Source: Silvimonas sp. (GTDB lineage: Bacteria > Pseudomonadota > Gammaproteobacteria > Burkholderiales > Chitinibacteraceae). From it: a stretch of DNA of 5,250 bases. Under the pieces are notes generated by a model. It was not told the origin of the DNA and made no database searches. It was given only the letters and a program-made list of their open reading frames with translations. The stretch is from assembly GCA_030151005.1 (NCBI GenBank), contig JASLES010000075.1:1-5250 (forward strand), written 5' to 3'. Below, piece after piece: positions 1-5,250 of the stretch; the stretch's first letter is position 1; the number at the start of each line of letters is the position of its first letter. The position numbers and the translations under genes were made by a program.

Positions 1-158
1 CCAACCGCATTGAAGTGCAAAGCATGGGTTCTGCCAATCCGGCTACCGGCACCACGTGTAATGGCATCACCAACCGCGCACGCCTGGTCGCATGTCTGGC
101 GCCGGATCGTCGCGTTGAGATTGATGTTCAAGGCACGCAAGCCGCTGTTGCACAATAA
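1..158 (+). CDS. OmpA-family outer membrane protein, C-terminal end (partial)
   Basis: This is the last 51 codons of a gene whose start lies left of the window; the reading frame begins at base 3 and ends with TAA at 156-158. The translated tail reads NRIEVQSMGSANPATG, then a cysteine-flanked loop (TTCNGITNRARLVACLAPD), then RRVEIDVQGTQ. That is the end of the OmpA C-terminal peptidoglycan-binding domain: a 'RIEVxxMGSANP' strand, the NRAR segment, and the final RRVEI(D/E)V strand. Two cysteines about 12 residues apart are typical of betaproteobacterial OmpA proteins and may form a disulfide in the periplasm. In this family the domain anchors the outer membrane to peptidoglycan; the N-terminal barrel or lipoprotein part cannot be seen. 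Another OmpA-domain protein, such as a Pal- or MotB-like one, is possible, but the cysteine loop favours the OmpA porin type. Confidence 0.85.
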   Translation, partial: NRIEVQSMGSANPATGTTCNGITNRARLVACLAPDRRVEIDVQGTQAAVAQ

Positions 159-168
159 GCTGCGTTGA

Positions 169-211
169 AATGAACAAAGCCGATCAGTCAGACTGATCGG
201 CTTTGTTCATT
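169..211. terminator. Bidirectional rho-independent terminator between ompA-like gene and rlmB
   Basis: A perfect inverted repeat has 21-bp arms at 169-189 and 191-211 with a single central base (A190), so the real hairpin would have a loop of at least 3 nt. The GC-rich core (GCCGATCAGTC and its complement) is flanked by AACAAAG on the left and CTTTGTT on the right, giving a T-rich tail on each strand. It lies 10 bases after the OmpA stop and 21 bases after the RlmB stop on the opposite strand. That position fits one element ending both convergent transcripts. Confidence 0.88.
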
Positions 212-232
212 GTGTACCACCTGGCGCGGAGT

Positions 233-979
233 TTAGGCCTTCACTGCCATCACACGCTGCCGGCGGGTTTCTGCCAGAACAATCCCGCTGGCCACCGATA
301 CATTCAGGCTCTCCACCGAACCAAACATCGGAATCGACACCAGCACGTCGCAATGCTCGCGGGTCAACCGGCGCATGCCGTCCCCTTCGTTCCCCATCAC
401 CCAGGCCAGCGGGCCCGTGTGGTTGAAGTGATGCAAATCGGTGTCCGCTTCACCGGCTGTCCCGGCAATCCAGATTTCACGTTCTTGCAGTTCACGCAAC
501 GTGCGCGCCAGATTGGTCACCATCACGTAGGGGATGACTTCGGCCGCGCCGCACGCCACTTTCGAGACCGTCGCGGTCAGACCCACCGACTTGTCTTTGG
601 GGGCAATGACCGCATGCACGCCCATGGCATCTGCCACGCGCAGACATGCGCCCAGATTGTGCGGATCGGTAATGCCATCGAGTACCAGCAGAAACGGTGG
701 TTCGTCCAGGTCATCGAGCACGTCATCAACCGTGATGTACGACTTGCCCGCATCAATCAGCGCGGCTACACCCTGATGGCGGCCGCCGGCGGTCAGGCCA
801 TCCAGCCGCTTGATATCCACCAGATGCACCTTGCAACCCTGACCTTCCGCCAGCCGCGCAAGATCTTTGGAGCGCTGGTCCATGCGTGCGGCATTGAGGT
901 ACAGCTCCAGCACGCTATCGGGAAAGCGCTTCAAGCGCGAGGTGACGGCGTGAAAGCCGTGGATGACTTTTTGATCCAT
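233..979 (-). CDS. rlmB: 23S rRNA (guanosine(2251)-2'-O)-methyltransferase RlmB
   Basis: A complete 248-residue protein of the SPOUT (TrmH/SpoU) methyltransferase family, close to the roughly 243 residues of E. coli RlmB. The family member transfers a methyl group from S-adenosylmethionine to the 2'-OH of G2251 in the peptidyl-transferase P loop of 23S rRNA. The N-terminal substrate-binding domain (about residues 1-75) opens with the typical VIHGFHAV. The knotted catalytic domain carries motif 1 (DPHNLGACLRVAD, N108 and R114), motif 2 (VMGNEGDGMRR, E198) and motif 3 (SLNVSVASGIVLAE, S224 and N226). As I recall them, these are also the catalytic and cofactor positions in E. coli RlmB. The ATG start (977-979) is preceded on the - strand by AAGG four bases upstream, and the N-terminus aligns with the family. 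The gene stands alone and diverges from mfd; no rnr (RNase R) gene lies upstream, unlike in E. coli. Other TrmH-type enzymes are possible but less likely given the GFHAV and NLGACLR forms. Confidence 0.93.
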   Translation of the reverse strand: MDQKVIHGFHAVTSRLKRFPDSVLELYLNAARMDQRSKDLARLAEGQGCKVHLVDIKRLDGLTAGGRHQGVAALIDAGKSYITVDDVLDDLDEPPFLLVLDGITDPHNLGACLRVADAMGVHAVIAPKDKSVGLTATVSKVACGAAEVIPYVMVTNLARTLRELQEREIWIAGTAGEADTDLHHFNHTGPLAWVMGNEGDGMRRLTREHCDVLVSIPMFGSVESLNVSVASGIVLAETRRQRVMAVKA

Positions 980-1093
980 GATGCCTTGCCATGATCGTGG
1001 CGAATACGGGGTGAACCGTGAAGTTTACAGCATTGCACAGCCCTCTGCGCCGGGGGCGCGTACTTACGCCTCACCGCTGGCCCCTCACATACG

Positions 1094-1099
1094 TATAAT
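1094..1099 (+). promoter_or_regulatory. Putative sigma70 -10 box of mfd
   Basis: A perfect TATAAT hexamer lies 30 bases before the mfd GTG codon. Transcription would start near 1105-1107, leaving a leader of about 24 nt. The -35 region is poor: CTCACC at 1070-1075 with an 18-bp spacer matches 3 of 6 consensus bases, and there is no extended TGn. The box overlaps a small palindrome, ATACGTAT (1089-1096). The assignment rests on the -10 match and its location in a divergent intergenic region. Confidence 0.5.
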
Positions 1100-1129
1100 G
1101 ACGCTTTTGCCGCCCGCCCCATCCGCCCC

Positions 1130-4100
1130 GTGTCCGCTCCCGCCATCCCCCGCGCAGGCGAACGCCTGCAACTTGCTCTGCCCCCAGGTTCCGCCGACAG
1201 CCTTTTGCTGGCGCGTTACACCGACCGCGCCCGTCCGCTGGTGGTGCTGACCGACGCCGCTCATGAGGCCACCCGCCTCAAGGAAGAACTGGCGTATTTG
1301 CTGCCGGACAAAGCTGTGGTCATGCTGCCGGATTGGGAAACGCTGCCGTACGATCACTTCTCGCCGCACCAGGATCTGATCTCTGAGCGACTGGCGACCC
1401 TGTGGCAGATTCGCGAAGGCAAGGCGGATATCGTCATCGTGCCGGTACAAACCGCCATGGGGCGACTGGCACCGGTGGAATATCTGGCGGGCTACACCTT
1501 TTTCATTAAAAAGGGCCAGAAATTCGACGCAGAAAAAATGCGTGCCGATCTGGCCTTTGCCGGCTACAGCCATGTCACACAAGTGTACAGCCCGGGCGAG
1601 TTCTCCATTCGTGGCGGCCTGATTGACCTGTACCCGATGGGTTCGCCGCTACCCTATCGCATCGATCTGTTTGACGACGAGATCGAAACCATCCGCACCT
1701 TTGATGTGGATACCCAGCGCAGCCTGTATCCAGTGCCAGAGGTTCGCTTGCTGCCCGCGCGGGAGTTTCCGATTGATGATGGCGGCCGCACGCGGTTTCG
1801 CCAGCGTTTCCGGGAAGTATTCGAGGGCGATCCGTCCAAATCGCGGCTGTACAAGGATATTTCCAGCGGCGCCACCCCCGCAGGTATCGAGTATTACCTG
1901 CCGCTGTTTTTTGAACACACCGCGACCCTGTTTGATTACCTGCCCGCCAGCGCGTTGCTGGTATTGCGCGGCAACCTGCAAGAGGCTGTCCAGCGCTTCT
2001 GGGCCGACACGCAAGATCGTTACCGCAATCTGTCTGGCGAGAAAGACCGCCCCATCCTGAAACCGGGCGATCTTTATCTGATGCCCGACACCTTCTTTGG
2101 CACCTGCAAGAACTGGTCAAGGCTGGAGTTTGGCAGCGCTGCAGACGAAAACCTGGCCGAAGCACTGCCACCACTGGATGTGGATCGCCGCGCGGATAAT
2201 CCGTTGGCCAAGCTCACCGGCTTTCTCGATAGTTTTAAAGGCCGTGTGCTGATCTGTGCAGAGAGCCTGGGCCGGCGCGAAACCATGTCCCAGTATTTTG
2301 CCGAATACGGGCTCAAGCCCGCTTTGGCCGAGAGCTGGCAAGGATTTATCGAGGGTAAAGAGCGCGTCATGCTCGCGCCCGCGCCCTTGTATCGTGGCTT
2401 TGTGCTGGCCAAAGAAAAACTGGCGATTATCACTGAAGGCAATCTGTACGCTTCGGTGGCGCAGGCGCGTGGCAAAAAACAGCAAAAGCGCAGCAATACC
2501 GACACCATGCTGCGGGATTTGTCCGAACTGAAAATCGGCGACCCGGTGGTGCATGAGGCGCATGGCATCGGCCTGTATCAAGGTCTGATCTCGATGGACC
2601 TGGGTGAGGGTGAAACCGAACTCCTGCTGATTGAATACTCAGGCGGAGACAAGTTGTATGTGCCCGTGTCGCAACTGCATGTCATCAGCCGTTATTCCGG
2701 CGGCTCGCCCGATGCCGCGCCGTTGCATAAACTGGGCTCCGGTGCCTGGGACAAAGCCAAACGCCGCGCTGCGGAACAGGTGCGCGACACCGCTGCAGAA
2801 CTGCTCAATCTTTACGCCCGCCGCGCCGCCCGGGAAGGCCATGCCTTCGATTGGTCCTTCAACGATTACGAAGCCTTTGCTGAAGGCTTCGGGTTTGAAG
2901 AAACCGCTGACCAGGAAGCCGCCATTGAGGCCGTCCTGATCGATATGCGGCTGGGCCGTCCAATGGACCGACTGGTGTGTGGCGATGTGGGCTTTGGCAA
3001 AACCGAAGTTGCCCTGCGTGCTGCATTCGCGGCGGTTGCCGGTGGCAAACAAGTGGCTGTACTCGTACCGACCACGCTGCTGGCCGAGCAACACTTTCAA
3101 ACCTTTTCTGACCGCTTTGCCGACTGGCCGGTGAAGATTGTCGAACTGTCGCGCTTTCGCTCCACCAAAGAAGTCGCCGCCGCTCTCAAGGGTTTGGCCG
3201 ATGGTCAGGTGGATATCGTGATCGGTACACATAAACTGGTGCAGCCCGATATCGAATTTGCCCGGCTGGGCCTTGTCATCATCGACGAGGAACACCGTTT
3301 TGGTGTGCGCCAGAAAGAACAGCTCAAGGCCCTGCGCGCCAATGTCGACGTGCTCACGCTGACCGCCACCCCTATCCCACGTACGCTGGCCATGAGTCTG
3401 GAAGGCCTGCGGGATTTCTCCGTCATTGCCACCGCCCCGTCACGTCGTCTGGCCGTCAAAACCTTTGTTGCCAAGTTCAACGATGGCGTAATCCGCGAAG
3501 CGGTGCTGCGCGAACTCAAGCGTGGCGGCCAGGTGTTCTTTCTGCATAACGAAGTCGAAACGATCGAGAACATGCAGCAAAAACTGGCGGCCCTGTTGCC
3601 AGAGGCGCGTCTGGGTGTCGCGCATGGCCAGATGCGGGAGCGCGAGCTGGAACATGTGATGCGTGATTTTTACGCGCAGCGTTTCAATGTCTTGTTGTGC
3701 ACCACGATTATTGAAACCGGCATTGATATCCCCAACGCCAATACCATCATCATGAATCGCGCCGACAAGTTTGGTCTGGCGCAGTTGCACCAGATGCGCG
3801 GCCGTGTGGGCCGAAGTCACCATCAGGCCTATGCCTATTTGCTGGTGCCGGACGTAGAAGGCATGACCTCGTCGGCCAAGAAACGACTGGAAGCGATCCA
3901 GATGATGGAAGAACTGGGTTCGGGGTTCTTTCTGGCAATGCACGATCTGGAAATCCGTGGCGCCGGCGAAGTACTGGGTGACTCCCAATCCGGCGAGATG
4001 CAGGAAATCGGGTTCTCGCTGTACTCGCAAATGCTCAATGAAGCGGTCAAAGCCCTCAAGAAAGGCATCGAACCCGACCTCTCGCAACCTTTGGGTGTCA

Positions 4101-4534
4101 CCACCGAAATCAACCTGCACGCCCCGGCCCTGTTGCCCAACGAATACTGCCCGGACGTGCATGAGCGCCTGAGTCTCTACAAACGGCTGGCCAACTGCGA
4201 AACCACAGACGAACTGGACGATCTGCTGCAAGAACTGATCGACCGTTTCGGCCTCTTGCCCGACGCCGCCAAAGTGCTGCTGGACTGCCACAAACTGCGC
4301 ATGCTGGCCAAGCCGATGGGTATCACCAAGATCGACGCGGCTGACAGCGCCATTGTGATCAGCTTTGCCAAGAACACGCAGGTTGATCCAATGAAGATCA
4401 TTACGCTGATCCAGAGCAAAAAGAACTACCGACTGGCCGGCCAGGACCGCTTGCGCCTGGAAGGCAACTGGCCAGAAGCGCCTTTACGCGCGGTACGGGT
4501 GAAAGAGTTGCTGGCGGAGCTGGTGAAGCCTTGA
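1130..4534 (+). CDS. mfd: Transcription-repair coupling factor Mfd
   Basis: A complete 1134-residue ATP-dependent DNA translocase (E. coli Mfd is 1148). It binds RNA polymerase stalled at a lesion, pushes it off the template and recruits UvrA for nucleotide excision repair of the transcribed strand. The UvrB-like N-terminal module (about 1-340) has DWETLPYDHFSPHQ at 68-81 and LPYRIDLFDDEIETIR from 174, the surface used for UvrA contact in the family. An RNA-polymerase-interacting domain starts at IGDPVVHEAHGIG (469) and runs through LYVPV (509-513). The RecG-like motor has Walker A GDVGFGKT (618-625, K624), DEEH (719-722), TATP (745-748), IETGIDIP, and motif VI QMRGRVGR (888-895). HDLEIRGAGE follows, with R943 matching E. 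coli TRG residue R953 by a constant offset of 10. The autoinhibitory C-terminal domain starts near 985 and includes LPNEYCPDVHERLSLYKRLA. The GTG start is chosen because the next methionine is at residue 64, just before the conserved DWETLPYD, and MSAPAIPRAGERLQLALPPGS resembles other betaproteobacterial Mfd N-termini. No Shine-Dalgarno is visible. All motor motifs are intact. Confidence 0.97.
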   Translation: MSAPAIPRAGERLQLALPPGSADSLLLARYTDRARPLVVLTDAAHEATRLKEELAYLLPDKAVVMLPDWETLPYDHFSPHQDLISERLATLWQIREGKADIVIVPVQTAMGRLAPVEYLAGYTFFIKKGQKFDAEKMRADLAFAGYSHVTQVYSPGEFSIRGGLIDLYPMGSPLPYRIDLFDDEIETIRTFDVDTQRSLYPVPEVRLLPAREFPIDDGGRTRFRQRFREVFEGDPSKSRLYKDISSGATPAGIEYYLPLFFEHTATLFDYLPASALLVLRGNLQEAVQRFWADTQDRYRNLSGEKDRPILKPGDLYLMPDTFFGTCKNWSRLEFGSAADENLAEALPPLDVDRRADNPLAKLTGFLDSFKGRVLICAESLGRRETMSQYFAEYGLKPALAESWQGFIEGKERVMLAPAPLYRGFVLAKEKLAIITEGNLYASVAQARGKKQQKRSNTDTMLRDLSELKIGDPVVHEAHGIGLYQGLISMDLGEGETELLLIEYSGGDKLYVPVSQLHVISRYSGGSPDAAPLHKLGSGAWDKAKRRAAEQVRDTAAELLNLYARRAAREGHAFDWSFNDYEAFAEGFGFEETADQEAAIEAVLIDMRLGRPMDRLVCGDVGFGKTEVALRAAFAAVAGGKQVAVLVPTTLLAEQHFQTFSDRFADWPVKIVELSRFRSTKEVAAALKGLADGQVDIVIGTHKLVQPDIEFARLGLVIIDEEHRFGVRQKEQLKALRANVDVLTLTATPIPRTLAMSLEGLRDFSVIATAPSRRLAVKTFVAKFNDGVIREAVLRELKRGGQVFFLHNEVETIENMQQKLAALLPEARLGVAHGQMRERELEHVMRDFYAQRFNVLLCTTIIETGIDIPNANTIIMNRADKFGLAQLHQMRGRVGRSHHQAYAYLLVPDVEGMTSSAKKRLEAIQMMEELGSGFFLAMHDLEIRGAGEVLGDSQSGEMQEIGFSLYSQMLNEAVKALKKGIEPDLSQPLGVTTEINLHAPALLPNEYCPDVHERLSLYKRLANCETTDELDDLLQELIDRFGLLPDAAKVLLDCHKLRMLAKPMGITKIDAADSAIVISFAKNTQVDPMKIITLIQSKKNYRLAGQDRLRLEGNWPEAPLRAVRVKELLAELVKP

Positions 4535-4571
4535 GCGGTGAGGTGAGGCGTAAAGAGGATAACGCCAGCAC

Positions 4572-4641
4572 TTAGGGTGGATTCGCACAGCAATCCACCT
4601 TTGCATTGGTGGATTGTCGCTACGCTCCGAATCCACCCTAC
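4572..4641. repeat. REPIN-like element: two inverted REP palindromes
   Basis: Two small hairpins of the same sequence sit head-to-head. The left unit pairs GGTGGATT (4576-4583) with AATCCACC (4592-4599); the right pairs GGTGGATT (4608-4615) with AATCCACC (4630-4637). Together they also form one large stem: 13-bp outer arms at 4573-4585 and 4628-4640, plus 9-bp inner arms at 4591-4599 and 4608-4616. On the - strand the right unit is directly preceded by GTAG (complement at 4638-4641), the conserved head of REP sequences mobilised by RAYT transposases; the left unit has TTAG instead. The left unit's loop is 6 nt shorter. There is no T tract, so it is not a classical terminator, although it could protect or trim the mfd 3' end. 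Confidence 0.72.
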
Positions 4642-4690
4642 GCACTGACACACCATTTTCAGCGCCTGCGGCGCAGATGTTTACACCTGG

Positions 4691-4710
4691 ATTCCCGCCT
4701 GCGCGGGAAT
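4691..4710. repeat. dRS3-like palindromic repeat (ATTCCC-N8-GGGAAT)
   Basis: The 20-mer ATTCCCGCCTGCGCGGGAAT has 8-bp perfect arms (4691-4698 and 4703-4710) and a 4-nt loop. It fits the ATTCCC-N8-GGGAAT consensus of the dRS3 repeat known from Neisseria intergenic mosaic elements, where copies serve as insertion sites for filamentous prophage. Very similar sequences are scattered through many proteobacterial genomes, so the match does not prove a neisserial origin. Its flanks, GG before and GACGAG after, also match the common dispersed form. Confidence 0.7.
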
Positions 4711-4785
4711 GACGAGCAGTGGGCTGCAAATGAATCATTCGTGCATGCAGACGGTTTGTGGGGTTTGGGGTTGGGGTTGAAGTGA

Positions 4786-4966
4786 CTCCCCTCCGGCAGC
4801 GCCGAGCATCGCAGCGAGGCCCGGGAATTCGGCGAGGGGTGTCTGAGCGAAGCGAGTTCCCGAGCCTGCCGGGCCACGCGAGAAGCGCAGGGAACCCGCG
4901 TAGCGGGCGCTGTCGCAGGGGTCGCCTTTCTTTGCTTACTTTCTTTGGCGAAGCAAAGAAAGTAAG
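4786..4966. repeat. Multi-hairpin dispersed intergenic repeat
   Basis: A dense set of inverted repeats with no credible coding frame. Arms seen: CCCCTC (4788-4793) with GAGGGG (4834-4839); CCGGCAG (4793-4799) with CTGCCGG (4866-4872); GTTCCC (4856-4861) with GGGAAC (4890-4895); CCCGC (4895-4899) with GCGGG (4903-4907). The right end is a strong T/A-rich hairpin with 13-bp arms (4935-4947 and 4954-4966). GAGCGAAGCGAG (4845-4856) is a typical repeat motif. From memory, the CTTTCTTTGCTTACTTTCTTTGG end and the - strand translation FLCFAKESKQRKATP recur as a non-coding repeat in many beta- and gammaproteobacterial genomes. The outer boundaries are approximate; the element may extend left into the G-rich tract at 4753 and right to about 4990. 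Confidence 0.65.
4926..4966. other. Strong hairpin with two alternative pairings
   Basis: CTTTCTTTG occurs twice (4926-4934 and 4939-4947), and its complement CAAAGAAAG occurs once (4954-4962). Two exclusive stems are therefore possible: 12 bp between 4926-4937 and 4951-4962, or 13 bp between 4935-4947 and 4954-4966. It forms the right end of the multi-hairpin repeat. Read leftwards for the deacetylase transcript or rightwards for mfd, either stem could block exonucleases. The following bases are not a T tract in either direction, so intrinsic termination is not well supported. Confidence 0.6.
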
Positions 4967-5045
4967 GTGCTCCGGCCACCGCCGGTATCCAAAACAACCG
5001 CGCCGAAGGCGCTAACACCTACAACAACATTGCCCAGGCCGACCA

Positions 5046-5081
5046 CCCCGGATTCCCGCCTGACCGCTCCATCCGGGCTAC
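5046..5081 (-). repeat. Single GTAG-headed REP sequence
   Basis: Read on the - strand, GTAG (complement at 5078-5081) is followed directly by CCCGGAT, a 17-nt loop (GGAGCGGTCAGGCGGGA) and ATCCGGG (ending at 5047). GTAG plus CCCGGAT...AATCCGGG is the form of a common proteobacterial REP family. The loop side shares the 13-mer GGATTCCCGCCTG (+ strand 5050-5062) exactly with the dRS3-like repeat (4689-4701). The head is directly abutting the palindrome, as in the right unit of the REPIN-like element, but the palindrome sequence differs. Confidence 0.65.
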
Positions 5082-5118
5082 GAAGTGATTCTCGCCAGCC
5101 AGCCCCAAAAAGCGCCAC

Positions 5119-5250
5119 TTACAACCCCGCCAGCTCCTTCACATGCACCGCCACACTGCGCCCCAGAGACGACAAGTCGTAGCCCCCTTCCAGCATCGAC
5201 ACCACGCGCCCCTCGGCATGCAAATCTGCCATCTGGACAATCTGCTGCGT
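5119..5250 (-). CDS. Histone deacetylase / acetylpolyamine amidohydrolase family protein, C-terminal end (partial)
   Basis: The last 43 codons plus TAA of a gene that starts beyond the right edge. The frame is open to the window edge and ends at 5121-5119. The tail reads VQMADLHAEGRVVSMLEGGYDLSSLGRSVAVHVKELAGL. The segment (G)RVVSMLEGGYDLSSLGRSV is the C-terminal signature of the arginase/deacetylase fold: LEGGY supplies the tyrosine that stabilises the transition state in zinc-dependent deacetylases, followed by the helix ending the domain. Bacterial members remove acetyl groups from acetylated lysines, polyamines or related amides in the cytoplasm. The zinc-binding residues lie outside the window, so the substrate class (HDAC-like, AcuC-like or polyamine-specific) cannot be decided. 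The gene converges with mfd across the repeat cluster, and no clear intrinsic terminator follows its stop codon. Confidence 0.85.
   Translation of the reverse strand, partial: TQQIVQMADLHAEGRVVSMLEGGYDLSSLGRSVAVHVKELAGL

Noticed and set aside
203..994. Long 263-codon + strand open frame opposite rlmB
   Set aside because: It is antisense to a clearly conserved SPOUT methyltransferase. Its translation is rich in His, Arg and Gln without any family motif, and it overlaps the terminator stem.
1022..1027. TAAACT on the - strand as a -10 box for rlmB
   Set aside because: It matches only 4 of 6 bases, and the sequence 17 bp upstream (GCGCAG) does not resemble a -35 box.
1047..1059. GCGCC-GGG-GGCGC hairpin in the divergent intergenic region
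   Set aside because: Five-bp arms in GC-rich DNA are expected by chance. There is no T tract and no sign of an operator or attenuator.
3440..4291. 283-codon - strand open frame inside mfd
   Set aside because: It lies opposite the conserved translocase and C-terminal domains of Mfd. It is a by-product of the GC-rich codon usage and has no recognisable domain.
4572..4641. Hairpin after mfd as an intrinsic terminator
   Set aside because: The stem is strong, but CGCACTGACA follows with no T tract, and the internal double-REP structure explains it better.
4659..5018. Open frames on both strands across the mfd-deacetylase gap (- strand 119 codons, + strand 85 codons)
   Set aside because: They run through the multi-hairpin repeat. 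The translation (FLCFAKESKQRKATP and similar) is the sort of spurious ORF repeatedly annotated over this non-coding repeat.
1..5250. CRISPR array, tRNA/rRNA genes, defence or toxin-antitoxin modules, full insertion sequence
   Set aside because: No regularly spaced direct repeats, tRNA-like cloverleaf, rRNA segments, transposase frame or small paired genes were visible on either strand.

Overview
The window looks like ordinary chromosomal DNA from a moderately GC-rich betaproteobacterium. Mfd and RlmB are close to full family length and well conserved, and the OmpA tail carries the two-cysteine C-terminal loop common in betaproteobacterial OmpA proteins. The intergenic repeats include GTAG-headed REP palindromes and a Neisseria dRS3-type ATTCCC-N8-GGGAAT palindrome. 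Together these hint at Neisseriales or a Chromobacteriaceae-like lineage, but that placement is inference.

Layout, left to right. Positions 1-158 are the last 51 codons of an OmpA-family outer membrane protein on the + strand. A near-perfect 21-bp-arm hairpin (169-211) follows and looks like a shared bidirectional terminator. On the - strand, 979-233 encodes the 23S rRNA 2'-O-ribose methyltransferase RlmB. A 150-bp divergent intergenic region (980-1129) holds a perfect TATAAT box facing right. The large + strand gene mfd (1130-4534, GTG start, 1134 aa) encodes the transcription-repair coupling factor. Positions 4535-5118 hold no credible gene but contain several dispersed repeat elements: a REPIN-like double REP, a dRS3-like palindrome, a run of GGGG tracts, a multi-hairpin element and a single GTAG REP. 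At the right edge, 5250-5119 on the - strand is the C-terminal 43 codons of a histone-deacetylase/acetylpolyamine-amidohydrolase family protein, including its catalytic GGY tyrosine.

The genes are mostly independent single transcription units. ompA and rlmB converge on the hairpin terminator, rlmB and mfd diverge from 980-1129, and mfd and the deacetylase gene converge on the repeat cluster. Mfd and RlmB are core information-processing functions (repair of transcribed strands and ribosome maturation), but nothing indicates joint regulation beyond the shared upstream region. I found no novel multi-gene system. The most unusual part is the repeat-packed gap between mfd and the deacetylase gene.
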